Assembly: GCA_015059365.1 (NCBI GenBank)
Contig: SVAO01000002.1
Coordinates: 69,621 to 113,394, forward strand
Origin: Bacillota bacterium
Lineage (GTDB): Bacteria > Bacillota_I > Bacilli_A > RF39 > UBA660
Direction of reading: 5' to 3'
Length of the DNA stretch: 43,774 bases
Shown: positions 19,919 to 27,773 of the stretch, piece by piece
Layout: every line of letters starts with the position of its first letter
How positions within the stretch are numbered: the stretch's first letter is position 1
Position numbers and translations under genes: made by a program
Notes under the pieces: model-generated
What the model was told of the DNA's origin: nothing
Seen by the model: only the letters and a program-made list of their open reading frames with translations
Databases searched by the model: none

Positions 19919-20001
19919 ATAACTATTACCAAAGCGGTAAGGAGTAATAAAATGATACAAATGTATCTAAGATATTTTATAATAAAAATTCTTTTCTTCA
20001 T
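19909..20001 (-). CDS. 30-residue hydrophobic peptide, candidate type I toxin
   Basis: ATG at 20001-19999, stop TGA at 19911-19909. The product is a short basic start (MKKRIF), one membrane-spanning stretch of about 18 residues (YICIILLLLTALVIVI) and a Lys-Lys end, the form of type I toxin peptides and other single-span small membrane proteins. A strong GGAGG (20015-20011) lies 9 bases upstream and a promoter is at 20096-20067. The leader repeats the small-RNA motif (20058-20032) and has a hairpin (TCTC/GAGA) just before the ribosome-binding site that could limit translation. The transcript would run antisense into the small RNA and could end at 19864-19820, where the small RNA's GGG...CCC hairpin read in reverse is followed by a T-rich tract. 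The sequence resembles no toxin family I know. Confidence 0.6.
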   Translation of the reverse strand: MKKRIFIIKYLRYICIILLLLTALVIVIKK

Positions 20002-20066
20002 TTTATCAAACCTCCTCTCTATAAGAGATTTGGTAGACACTCAACAACTTATGTTCCCTATAGATA

Positions 20067-20096
20067 ATTATACTATAAGTTAACAAACGGAAGCAA
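20067..20096 (-). promoter_or_regulatory. Promoter of the hydrophobic peptide gene
   Basis: On the minus strand: TTGCTT (20096-20091), 18-base spacer, TATAAT (20072-20067). The predicted start is about 20060, at the GGGAACAT motif. Confidence 0.65.
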
Positions 20097-20115
20097 TATA
20101 ATCGCATAAATTTAT

Positions 20116-20153
20116 AAAAAAATAATATGTACAAGTCCGCATATTATTTTTTT
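20116..20153 (-). terminator. Bidirectional terminator of popT
   Basis: Stem ATAATATG/CATATTAT (about 20122-20129 with 20140-20147) extended by A and T runs on either side, loop of 10. It lies directly beyond the popT stop and also blocks + strand transcription leaving the peptide region. Confidence 0.8.
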
Positions 20154-20157
20154 GTTA

Positions 20158-21015
20158 TTAATCTTTTTTTAGTTTATCTACTAATATAACAATGCTGCCA
20201 CCGAATAAGAATGTTAAAATAGATGTGATAATAGTTATTAAATTATATCCGCTAAGAGGAATAATAGTAACAGCACTCATTACAATTAATCCAACAATTA
20301 AACTCATTGTTTGAGGATGATATTTTTTTAATAACCAATTAGTAAGTTTTGCACTTAAGACAATTCCTAGTAAAACACCAATTGCAATAAAAATAAGACC
20401 GATGATAATTTTAGGTTCAAAACTTGTTACATTAGCAACATATCCTTTAAATAGGTGATAATAACCTAAAACGAGTAATACCATTGAACCAGAAACTCCC
20501 GGAAATATCATTGTTGCTCCTGAAATTGCTCCTAAAATAATTAATGTAATAATGTAAGTTATATTTAATTTGTTGGCTAGTATGTCTTGAAGTGGAACAA
20601 TTACTTCATCTTTGCTTGGAACAAAGAAGGCAAGTAACCCAATAATTAAAACTCCAACAATAAAGTAAAGCCAGCTTATTTTTTCACCTTTCATTTCATT
20701 TTTTTTAAGAACTGGGATACTAAATAAGATTAATCCTACAAACCACATAATTGTCTGAATTTCTGCATGAACAAATAAAAATTCTAATATTTTAGCAAAT
20801 CCTACTAATCCTACTACAACGCCTAATCCTACTTGTACTATAAATTTAATTGATTTAAAACGTTCTTTCCAAGAAATATTAATTTTAAATACGTTAGAAA
20901 TAGCAGCCATTAATTCATCAAACAGTCCTAATAAAACTATTATTGTTCCACCGCTAACTCCCGGAATAATATTTGCAACCCCAACAGCGACTCCACAAAA
21001 AAAATTCTTTAACAT
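20158..21015 (-). CDS. popT: DUF368 family polyprenyl-phosphate transporter (PopT-like)
   Basis: 285 residues with about eight membrane helices. The start is MLKNFFCGVAVGVANIIPGVSGGTI, where the repeated motif NIIPGVSGGT is the DUF368 hallmark; a second copy of the same kind is MIFPGVSGSMVLLVLGYYH. DUF368 proteins (PopT) were shown to return undecaprenyl phosphate to the cytoplasmic face. In this cell that lipid carries sugars for MraY and the CsbB-like transferase in the same window. GGAGG precedes the start. It is transcribed divergently from the AI-2E gene. Confidence 0.88.
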   Translation of the reverse strand: MLKNFFCGVAVGVANIIPGVSGGTIIVLLGLFDELMAAISNVFKINISWKERFKSIKFIVQVGLGVVVGLVGFAKILEFLFVHAEIQTIMWFVGLILFSIPVLKKNEMKGEKISWLYFIVGVLIIGLLAFFVPSKDEVIVPLQDILANKLNITYIITLIILGAISGATMIFPGVSGSMVLLVLGYYHLFKGYVANVTSFEPKIIIGLIFIAIGVLLGIVLSAKLTNWLLKKYHPQTMSLIVGLIVMSAVTIIPLSGYNLITIITSILTFLFGGSIVILVDKLKKD

Positions 21016-21034
21016 AATTTACCTCCACAAAATA

Positions 21035-21084
21035 ATTATAACATCACCAAAATTTATTGTAAATGGGATAGATTGTGTTATAAT
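21035..21084. promoter_or_regulatory. Divergent promoters with overlapping -35 boxes
   Basis: Plus strand: TTGTAA (21057-21062), 16 bases, TATAAT (21079-21084) for the AI-2E gene. Minus strand: TTTACA (21063-21058), 17 bases, TATAAT (21040-21035) for popT. The two -35 hexamers occupy nearly the same base pairs, so polymerase binding should be mutually exclusive. Confidence 0.75.
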
Positions 21085-21103
21085 GTTTTTGTGGGGTGAT
21101 ATA

Positions 21104-22234
21104 ATGAAGGAAGTAAAAAAAGAAATAGATAAAGAAAAATTAAACGAGGTTCTTTCTTTGTCTAAAGGTATTTTAAAAATTTTATATGTAGTTATTATAA
21201 TTGCGGGTATTTATGGTTTAACGATAATAAATAAAGAATGGAAACTTAGTGCATTTGTATTTGAATGTATAAGTATTGTAGCACCTTTATTTATTGGGTT
21301 TGTAATAGCATGGCTATTTAATCCGTTGGTTAATAAATTACAAAAGAAAGGTGTTAAAAGAATATTTGGAGCATCACTTGTATATTTAATATTTGTAGGA
21401 TTACTTGTGCTACTTATAAGTTTAATAATACCCATGATGTCTGATCAAATAAATGATTTTGTTAAGATGATACCATCGGTATTTGACAGTATTAAAAATT
21501 GGATTGATGGTTTATTTAATAATGCGGTTGATGGAAGTAATATAGATATAGTTGGTTTGAAAAATGATATCTTTAGTAAAATAGAAATTTTTGCAACAGG
21601 ATTAACTGAAGGTCTTCCTGCAACATCAATTAATTTCGTTAAGTCATTATTTTCTGGATTAAGTACTTTTGCGGTAGGATTAATTATTGGGTTCTTTTTA
21701 CTAGTGAGTTTTGATAATTTTAACAACATATTATCATTTTTACCTCGTAGATTACAGAAAGATACTAAAAACTTAGGAGATGAAATTAATGATTCACTTA
21801 GAAAATTTGTTCAAGGTACATTAATTTTATCTAGTTTAGTATTTGGTGTTAGTTCATTAGGGTTTTTGATATGTGGATTAAAATCACCTTTACTTTTCGG
21901 ACTATTTTGTGGTATAACTAATGTAATTCCATATGTTGGGCCTTATATTGGAGGAATTCCAGCGGTAATAGTTGGATTATCACAAGGGCCTTTGGTAGGA
22001 ATTGGAGTTTTAATAGTAATTGTAATAGTTCAATTTATTGAAGGTAATTTATTACAACCGATAGTAATGAGTAAAACAATGAAATTACATCCAGTAACTA
22101 TTATGTTGGGATTATTAATTTGTGGTCATTTCTGGGGAATAATAGGAATGATTGTAGCAACTCCAATAGTTTCAACTATAAAAATTGCTTGGAATTATTT
22201 TGATAGAAAATATAATATATTAAAACTAAAATAA
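21104..22234 (+). CDS. AI-2E family transporter-like membrane protein
   Basis: 376 residues. Seven or eight hydrophobic helices with a soluble central loop (about residues 130-190) and the typical C-terminal half: LIIGFFLLVSFDNFNNIL, NVIPYVGPYIGGIPAVIVGL, and QFIEGNLLQPIVMSKTMKLHPV. These define the AI-2E/PerM family, whose members include exporters and Na+/H+ antiporters; the substrate here is unknown. Start 21104 follows GGGGTGAT; a longer frame from 21083 starts in the -10 box. The end of the gene contains the promoter for the alanine T-box. Confidence 0.9.
   Translation: MKEVKKEIDKEKLNEVLSLSKGILKILYVVIIIAGIYGLTIINKEWKLSAFVFECISIVAPLFIGFVIAWLFNPLVNKLQKKGVKRIFGASLVYLIFVGLLVLLISLIIPMMSDQINDFVKMIPSVFDSIKNWIDGLFNNAVDGSNIDIVGLKNDIFSKIEIFATGLTEGLPATSINFVKSLFSGLSTFAVGLIIGFFLLVSFDNFNNILSFLPRRLQKDTKNLGDEINDSLRKFVQGTLILSSLVFGVSSLGFLICGLKSPLLFGLFCGITNVIPYVGPYIGGIPAVIVGLSQGPLVGIGVLIVIVIVQFIEGNLLQPIVMSKTMKLHPVTIMLGLLICGHFWGIIGMIVATPIVSTIKIAWNYFDRKYNILKLK
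22189..22216 (+). promoter_or_regulatory. Promoter of the alanine T-box operon
   Basis: TTGGAA (22189-22194), 16 bases, TATAAT (22211-22216). It lies inside the last codons of the AI-2E gene. Confidence 0.7.
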
Positions 22235-22239
22235 AGATT

Positions 22240-22412
22240 AGTAAATTAAATAATTATTATAGAAAGCTTATGTTAGATGGAAATAAGTATAAGGATTTAA
22301 TTGAAGCTCCTTTATTAGTGCAGTAATAACTGCCGGACATACCGTTATATAAATTAAGTCTAATTAGGATGGTACCACGGTTTTTCGTTCCTAGGAAAAC
22401 AGTGGTTTTTTA
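22240..22412 (+). promoter_or_regulatory. T-box leader, alanine specific (GCU specifier)
   Basis: The conserved T-box sequence TTAGGATGGTACCACGG is at 22364-22380 and leads into a terminator (ACCAC ... GTGGT, then a T-run, 22374-22412). The Stem I specifier site reads GAA-GCT with GCT at 22306-22308, an alanine codon, in agreement with alaS downstream. Uncharged tRNA-Ala would stabilise the antiterminator and allow transcription of the kinase-like gene and alaS. Outer limits are approximate. Confidence 0.92.
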
Positions 22413-22431
22413 TATATTTAAAGGAGGTTAT

Positions 22432-22995
22432 ATGGATATTGAAAATAAAAATCCATTAATATATTTAATTAGTGGAAAAGCCAGACATGGAAAAGATACA
22501 ACTGCTAATATCATGAAGGATTATTATGAACAACGAGGAGATAAAGTTATTATTTTGCAGTATAGTTCTTACATTAAAGAATATGCAAAAAAAATAAGTA
22601 ATTGGGATGGTAGTGAAGAAACTAAGCCTAGACAACTTTTACAACAATTAGGAACTGATGTTATACGAAAAAAGATAGATTCTTTATTCTTTGTAGATGC
22701 GATGCTTAAAGATTTTAAGGTTTACTCATATTTTTTTGATGTAATAATTGTTTCGGATGTTAGAACACCCGAAGAGATAGAATATCCTAAAAATAATTTT
22801 AATAATGTAAATGCATTTAACATTATAAGAGTAAATTTTGATAATGGATTAACTGAGGAACAAAGAAAACACTATACTGAAATAGCACTTGACAATTATA
22901 ATAAATTTGATTATATTGTTATGAATGACGGAACTATTGAAGATTTAAAAAATAAAGTAAATAAAATTTTGGAGGCGATAAAAAATGAATCTTAA
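22432..22995 (+). CDS. P-loop kinase, dNMP-kinase-like
   Basis: 187 residues. Walker A is ISGKARHGKDTTANIM near residue 15, with IIVSDVRTPEEIEY as a probable DR-type substrate/Walker B region and a Lys/Glu-rich C-terminal helix. This layout matches phage-type deoxynucleoside monophosphate kinases, though adenylate-kinase-like relatives are possible. It is the first gene after the alanine T-box, so its expression depends on tRNA-Ala charging. Start 22432 follows AAAGGAGG; the frame upstream to 22369 lies within the T-box. It overlaps alaS by 11 bases. Confidence 0.75.
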   Translation: MDIENKNPLIYLISGKARHGKDTTANIMKDYYEQRGDKVIILQYSSYIKEYAKKISNWDGSEETKPRQLLQQLGTDVIRKKIDSLFFVDAMLKDFKVYSYFFDVIIVSDVRTPEEIEYPKNNFNNVNAFNIIRVNFDNGLTEEQRKHYTEIALDNYNKFDYIVMNDGTIEDLKNKVNKILEAIKNES

Positions 22996-24736
22996 AGATT
23001 TATATATAAATTATTTTGTAAGTAAAGGACACAAACAAATACCTAGTGCACCAGTAGTACCAGAAAATGATTCTAGTGTATTGTTTAATACAGCAGGTAT
23101 GCAACCATTAATACCTTATTTAATGGGGCAACCACATCCGTATGGAACTAGACTTTGTGATTATCAAAAATGTATTCGTACTAATGACTTGGACAGTATT
23201 GGAGATAAAACGCATCATACATTTTTTGAAATGTTAGGAAACTGGAGTTTGGGTGACTATTTTAAAGAGGAAAGCATTGGTTATAGTTTTGAATTTTTAA
23301 CTAAAGTATTAAATATTCCTGTTGAAAAGTTAGCCATGACTGTATATGAGGGTGATGCTTCTATACCGAAAGATGAAGTAAGTGCCAATGCATGGATGAG
23401 TCATGGGATAAGTAAAGATCGTATAGCATACTTAGATGCATCTAATAACTTTTGGATTGCTGGAGAATCTGGACCATGTGGTGGAGATACAGAAATATTT
23501 TACTGGAGAAGTACAGATCCAGTACCACAAGTTTTTGATCCTGAAGATGAACGTTGGGTGGAAATTTGGAATAATGTTTTTATGGAATATTATAAAGCTC
23601 CAGATGGAACAGTAACCGAATTGCCTAAGAAAAATGTTGATACAGGAATGGGATTAGAACGTGTTGTTGCAGTATTAGAGGGAGTAGATGATAACTATTT
23701 ATCTAGTGTATGGATAGATATCATAAAAAAAATAGAATCTTTTTCAAAAGTAAACTATAATGAAAATCCAGAAAGCATGCGTATTATTGCAGATCATATT
23801 AGAACTGCGGTGTTTGTTCTTGCTGATCATTCAGGAATTAAACCATCTAATACAGATCAAGGATATATATTAAGACGTTTAATTAGAAGAACAATTCGTC
23901 ATGCTAAAAAATTAGGAATTGATATCAATAGTGATTGGGAACAACAATTAGCACTAATGATTATTGATAAATATGCTAAATACTACAGTGAATTAACAGA
24001 AAATAAAATGATAGTTTTAGAAAGTTTAAAGACAGAAAAAATTAAATTTAATCGTACTTTAGAAAAAGGTTTACGTGAATTTGAAAAAATTGCCAATAAT
24101 ATTACAGATGGTAATTTAAATCGTGATTTAGCATTTAAGCTGTACGATACTTATGGATTCCCAATTGAATTAACTGAAGAACTTGCAAAAGAAAAGGGCA
24201 TTATAGTTGATGTAGAAGGATTTAAAGAAAAATTTAAGGCACATCAAGATTTATCACGTACTGCTTCTCAAGGAAAATTTAAAGGTGGACTAGCTGGAAA
24301 TAGTGAGATTGAAACTAAATATCATACTGCAACTCATTTACTTAATGCAGCACTAAAACAAGTAGTAGGTGCTGATGTTCATCAAAAAGGTTCAAATATT
24401 ACTGATGAAAGAATGCGTTTTGATTTTTCTTGTGACCATAAATTAACAGATGAAGAAAAGAGTGCAGTAGAAGATTTAGTTAATAAATGGATTAAAGAGC
24501 AAATTGATGTAACAAAAGAAGAAATGAATAAAGAAGATGCTATTAAATCTGGTGCTGAGTGTATGTTTATAGAAAAATATCCAGATATTGTAACAGTTTA
24601 TAGTATTGGAAATATTTCGCATGAACTATGTGGGGGTCCACACGTAGCAAATACTCGCGAATTAGGAACTTTTAAAATTAAAAAAGAGGAAGCTAGTAGT
24701 GCTGGTGTAAGAAGAATTAAAGCTGTTTTAGAATAA
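22985..24736 (+). CDS. alaS: Alanine--tRNA ligase, short form lacking C-Ala domain
   Basis: 583 residues against about 870 in most bacteria. The catalytic domain is complete: FNTAGMQPLIPYLMG, CIRTNDLDSIGDKTHHTFFEMLGNWSLGDYF, NNFWIAGESGPCGGDTEI, and the tRNA-recognition helix DQGYILRRLIRRTIRHAK. The editing core is present: HTATHLL (HxxxH) and SHELCGGPHVANT (CxxxH). The protein ends right after SSAGVRRIKAVLE, so the coiled coil and C-Ala (DHHA1) domain are missing, and only about 35 residues separate the helical domain from HTATH, too few for the usual beta-barrel. No frameshift is evident: a terminator follows directly. GGAGG at 22971-22975 supports the start. Short AlaRSs occur in some reduced bacterial lineages. 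Confidence 0.93.
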   Translation: MNLKDLYINYFVSKGHKQIPSAPVVPENDSSVLFNTAGMQPLIPYLMGQPHPYGTRLCDYQKCIRTNDLDSIGDKTHHTFFEMLGNWSLGDYFKEESIGYSFEFLTKVLNIPVEKLAMTVYEGDASIPKDEVSANAWMSHGISKDRIAYLDASNNFWIAGESGPCGGDTEIFYWRSTDPVPQVFDPEDERWVEIWNNVFMEYYKAPDGTVTELPKKNVDTGMGLERVVAVLEGVDDNYLSSVWIDIIKKIESFSKVNYNENPESMRIIADHIRTAVFVLADHSGIKPSNTDQGYILRRLIRRTIRHAKKLGIDINSDWEQQLALMIIDKYAKYYSELTENKMIVLESLKTEKIKFNRTLEKGLREFEKIANNITDGNLNRDLAFKLYDTYGFPIELTEELAKEKGIIVDVEGFKEKFKAHQDLSRTASQGKFKGGLAGNSEIETKYHTATHLLNAALKQVVGADVHQKGSNITDERMRFDFSCDHKLTDEEKSAVEDLVNKWIKEQIDVTKEEMNKEDAIKSGAECMFIEKYPDIVTVYSIGNISHELCGGPHVANTRELGTFKIKKEEASSAGVRRIKAVLE

Positions 24737-24762
24737 AAAATCTTGTTTATACAAGATTTTTT
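24735..24762 (+). terminator. Terminator of alaS
   Basis: 11-bp stem AAAAAATCTTG/CAAGATTTTTT (24735-24745 with 24752-24762), loop TTTATA, overlapping the stop codon by two bases. Confidence 0.88.
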
Positions 24763-24775
24763 CATTATATGTTGA

Positions 24776-24804
24776 TTGACCTAATAAGGATAGTAATATA
24801 TAAT
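24776..24804 (+). promoter_or_regulatory. Promoter of the dGTPase-like gene
   Basis: TTGACC (24776-24781), 17 bases, TATAAT (24799-24804). Confidence 0.82.
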
Positions 24805-24829
24805 TATATTAATAGAAAAGAGTGTTAGA

Positions 24830-25972
24830 ATGAACAAAGAAGAGGTTTATAATAGACTATTGAAGGAAGATAATTTAAGTAAATATGCTTGCTTAGATAA
24901 AGATGCTATTAGAATTAAAGAATACAATAGTGATTTTCGTCCTAACTATTTTCGAGATACAGATAGGATTATTCATTCTTTAGCATATTCCCGCTATATT
25001 GATAAAACTCAAGTTTTTACTAAACAAAAAAATAATCATATAACAAAAAGAATGTTACATGTACAATTAGTTAGCAAAATAGCTAGAACAATAGGAAGAG
25101 CCTTAAATCTAAATGAAGATTTAATTGAGGCAATTTCTTTAGGACATGATATTGGTCACGTGCCATATGGTCATGCGGGAGAAAAAATACTTAATGAAAT
25201 TAGTTTAAACTATGGTCAAGGTTGTTTTTTACACAATGTTCAGTCAGTTAGAACTTTTATGAATTTAGAGAAAAACGGAATGGGTTCTAATCTTTCTGTT
25301 CAAGTTTTAGATGGTATTTTATGTCATAATGGTGAAGAGTTTTTACAAAAATATGAATATAAAGAAAAAAGCATTGAAGAATTTTTAAATGAGTATCAAC
25401 AGTGTTACGAAAATAAAAAAAATAACTCTAATATAATGCCCATGACATTAGAAGGTTGTGTGGTAAGAATTAGTGATGGTATTGCATACCTAGGTAGAGA
25501 TGTTGAAGATGCAATAAGACTAGGAATAATTTCAGAATCTGATTTACCGAAATCTGTTACTGATATTTTAGGAGAAAACAACAAAGAGATGATAAATACA
25601 ATCATTGTTGATGTTATTGAAAATAGTATTGATAAGCCTTATATTGGATTATCTAAAACAGTATATGATGCAATGAATGAGTTGAAAACTTTTAATTATA
25701 AAAATATTTATTATAAATCAAACGAATGTAGGGATTTATTTAACGCTGAAGAGATGTTTAAATTTTTATTTAAAATAAATTTAGAATATTTACAGAAAAA
25801 TGATGAAATGCAAGACATTTTTACTATTTATCTAAAATATATGAGTGATGATTATATTAAAGAAAATACAAAAGAAAGGATTGTACTAGACTATATTGCG
25901 GGAATGACTGATGAATTCTTTGTTTCCCAATATAATAAGGGTAGGATAAATTATGAAGAAGAAAAAATTTAA
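24830..25972 (+). CDS. HD-domain dNTP triphosphohydrolase (dGTPase family)
   Basis: 380 residues. The N-terminal FRDTDRIIHSLAYSRYIDKTQVF pattern is typical of Dgt-type enzymes (usually R.RL..KTQVF). The HD metal site is HITKRMLHVQLV (His), SLGHDIGHVPYGHAGE (HD with nearby His) and RISDGIAYLGRDVED (Asp). These hydrolyse dNTPs to deoxynucleosides and triphosphate, controlling dNTP pools; this fits a window that also encodes ThyX, Tmk and a dNMP-kinase-like protein, though they are not in one operon. The last 20 bases overlap the next gene. Confidence 0.88.
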   Translation: MNKEEVYNRLLKEDNLSKYACLDKDAIRIKEYNSDFRPNYFRDTDRIIHSLAYSRYIDKTQVFTKQKNNHITKRMLHVQLVSKIARTIGRALNLNEDLIEAISLGHDIGHVPYGHAGEKILNEISLNYGQGCFLHNVQSVRTFMNLEKNGMGSNLSVQVLDGILCHNGEEFLQKYEYKEKSIEEFLNEYQQCYENKKNNSNIMPMTLEGCVVRISDGIAYLGRDVEDAIRLGIISESDLPKSVTDILGENNKEMINTIIVDVIENSIDKPYIGLSKTVYDAMNELKTFNYKNIYYKSNECRDLFNAEEMFKFLFKINLEYLQKNDEMQDIFTIYLKYMSDDYIKENTKERIVLDYIAGMTDEFFVSQYNKGRINYEEEKI

Positions 25973-27041
25973 AGTAAATGATTCTAAATGGAAAAAAATT
26001 GATGCAATAGTAATTTCATGTATATTAATTTTTAGTTTAATATCTGTAATTTTTGCTAACCATTATATAGTTGAAGATATGAGTTATTTAATATTTATAT
26101 TTATGGTGTTTTTTATTATTTTTACATCAATGCCATTAATTATGATATATTTAGCAATCAGGACTGCAATAAAAAATAATCAAAGGAAGAATGTTGTTTT
26201 TGAAACTGTAGATAATATTGATTATTACCGAGATAACTTGGGGGAAATATCTCCTGCCACAATTAGTATTTTAATGGATTTAGATATAGAAAATGATAAA
26301 GATATTTGTGCTATGTTACTTTATTACAAGTCAAAAGAAATTATAGATTTAGATGAAAATAAAAATGTTGTTATCAAAAACACTACTAGTTTAAAAGAAA
26401 GTGATTTAGTTTTTTTAGATTGGTTAAAAAATAAAAATCCTTTGGTTTTACAACAATGGAAAAGTCTTGTCACAGCTGAAGCAGTAAAAGATGGGTATCT
26501 ACATGGGAAAAATAATTACAAATTTTCCAAGGGTTGTTTGTTACCAATTACAATGTTTATAATTTTAGCAATTATTGGTATATGTTTAGTAATATCTATT
26601 TTTAATGGAAATAACATTAACGAAATAAAATTAGAGTATGACGCAGTAACTGAAATGACTTCGCTTGGTGAACAATTAAAACTAATTATTAACAATCCAG
26701 TAATGTTAAGTTTCATTATTAAAATTCTCTTTCTTATATTGATAATTGTTATAGGTAATGCTATGCCATTATTTAGTATCATATATTTTGTTACTTCGGT
26801 TTTTACTACAAAGAGAGTAAAAAGAACAAAATTAGGTAATCAATTAACGGAAAAGATATATGCAATGAAAAACTTTATTCATGATTTTGGTAATCTTTCA
26901 GAAAAAACTAAGGAGCATTTAGTTTTATGGGATTACTTCTTAATATATGCTATAGTATTAGAAGAAAATGATAAAATAGTTAATGAAATTAGCAATTATA
27001 GAAATATAAATGTAAAAGATTTTATAGTAAATAAAAAATAA
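25953..27041 (+). CDS. DUF2207-like membrane protein (C-terminal module only)
   Basis: 362 residues. Helices are at about 19-35, 44-66, 188-210 and 245-280. Between them is a cytoplasmic part with DNIDYYRDNLGEISPATISILMDLDIENDKDICAMLLYY, the DUF2207 winged-helix-like module, and near the end LSEKTKEHLVLWDYFLIYAIVLEEN, matching the family's WERYLPYAVALG-like motif. The large extracellular N-terminal domain of full DUF2207 proteins is absent. The role is unknown. It overlaps the dGTPase gene by 20 bases and is probably cotranscribed. Confidence 0.75.
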   Translation: MKKKKFKVNDSKWKKIDAIVISCILIFSLISVIFANHYIVEDMSYLIFIFMVFFIIFTSMPLIMIYLAIRTAIKNNQRKNVVFETVDNIDYYRDNLGEISPATISILMDLDIENDKDICAMLLYYKSKEIIDLDENKNVVIKNTTSLKESDLVFLDWLKNKNPLVLQQWKSLVTAEAVKDGYLHGKNNYKFSKGCLLPITMFIILAIIGICLVISIFNGNNINEIKLEYDAVTEMTSLGEQLKLIINNPVMLSFIIKILFLILIIVIGNAMPLFSIIYFVTSVFTTKRVKRTKLGNQLTEKIYAMKNFIHDFGNLSEKTKEHLVLWDYFLIYAIVLEENDKIVNEISNYRNINVKDFIVNKK

Positions 27042-27048
27042 TTCTTGG

Positions 27049-27077
27049 TTGTTTTAAATATATATTTATGGTAAAAT
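27049..27077 (+). promoter_or_regulatory. Promoter of ireB operon
   Basis: TTGTTT (27049-27054), 17 bases, TAAAAT (27072-27077). Confidence 0.55.
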
Positions 27078-27107
27078 AAAGTTGTATTCATAAGAGGATG
27101 TGATATA

Positions 27108-27350
27108 GTGGAACAAACAAAAATATATAGTGCAGAAGAGTTTCAAGATGCTAGTATTATTTCTACATTAAAAGAAGTAATTTGTGTATTAGAAGAAAGA
27201 GGTTATAATCCAATTAATCAAATAGTAGGTTATTTGATGAGTGGAGATCCTGGTTATATTTCTAGTCACAAAGAAGCACGAAATAAGATAACTAAATTTG
27301 ATCGCACTAAACTGTTAGAAGTTTTAGTTAGGTATTTTATTAAACAATAA
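27108..27350 (+). CDS. ireB: IreB family regulatory phosphoprotein (UPF0297)
   Basis: 80 residues, GTG start at 27108 after AGAGGATGTGAT. The core is highly conserved: ALKEVICVLEERGYNPINQIVGYLMSGDPGYISSHKEARN in slightly varied form, then KLLEVLVRYF. In Enterococcus, IreB is phosphorylated by the PASTA kinase IreK and affects cell-wall stress resistance. It heads the conserved Firmicute block ireB-ruvX-yrzB-mltG, which usually follows alaS directly; here two genes are inserted. Its stop overlaps the ruvX start (TAATG). Confidence 0.95.
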   Translation: MEQTKIYSAEEFQDASIISTLKEVICVLEERGYNPINQIVGYLMSGDPGYISSHKEARNKITKFDRTKLLEVLVRYFIKQ

Positions 27351-27772
27351 TGCGTTATTTAGGGTTGGATTTAGGAACTAGGACTTTAGGCGTTGCTATA
27401 AGTGACACTACTCATACAATATCTTCTTCGTTAAAAACAATTCGTTTTGAAGAACAAGATTACGATAGTGCCATTTTAGAACTGAAAGAAATAGTGAAAG
27501 AATTAAATGTAGAAAAAATAGTTTTGGGCTTTCCTAAGAATATGAATAATACAATAGGTCAAAGTGGAGAAAGAACTTTATTGTTTAAAGAAAAAATAGA
27601 AAAAGAACTAAATATCGAAGTAGTTATGCAAGATGAAAGATTGTCAACAGTGGAAGCTACAAATTACATGTTAGAAGCTAACATATCAAGAAAAATGCGA
27701 AAACAAAAAATAGATGGTTTAGCAGCTAACATAATCCTTCAAACCTATTTAGATAAAGAGAAAGGAAGATAA
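27350..27772 (+). CDS. ruvX: RuvX/YqgF Holliday junction resolvase-like nuclease
   Basis: 140 residues of RNase H-like fold. It begins MRYLGLDLGTRTLGVAISD, with the catalytic Asp in LDLGT, then KIVLGFPKNMNNTIG and VVMQDERLSTVEA, with IDGLAANIILQTYLD at the end. The family processes pre-16S rRNA in E. coli and is also annotated as a putative Holliday junction resolvase. Standard length and standard place between ireB and yrzB. Confidence 0.95.
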   Translation: MRYLGLDLGTRTLGVAISDTTHTISSSLKTIRFEEQDYDSAILELKEIVKELNVEKIVLGFPKNMNNTIGQSGERTLLFKEKIEKELNIEVVMQDERLSTVEATNYMLEANISRKMRKQKIDGLAANIILQTYLDKEKGR

Positions 27773-27773
27773 T

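Noticed and set aside
19829..20058. A miniature transposon (MITE) bounded by GGGAACAT inverted repeats
   Set aside because: No target duplication at the ends, the repeats are imperfect inside, and both sit at structured positions of predicted transcripts; a single copy in the window.
19952..20083. A 43-codon + strand ORF with AAGGAG upstream, antisense to the hydrophobic peptide gene
   Set aside because: It lies after the small RNA terminator with no promoter before it, while the minus-strand ORF has promoter, stronger ribosome site and a coherent membrane helix. It remains a weak alternative.
22985..24736. alaS as a frameshifted pseudogene
   Set aside because: Both catalytic and editing motifs are intact, a strong terminator follows the stop at once, and no remnant of the C-terminal domain is seen in other frames downstream.
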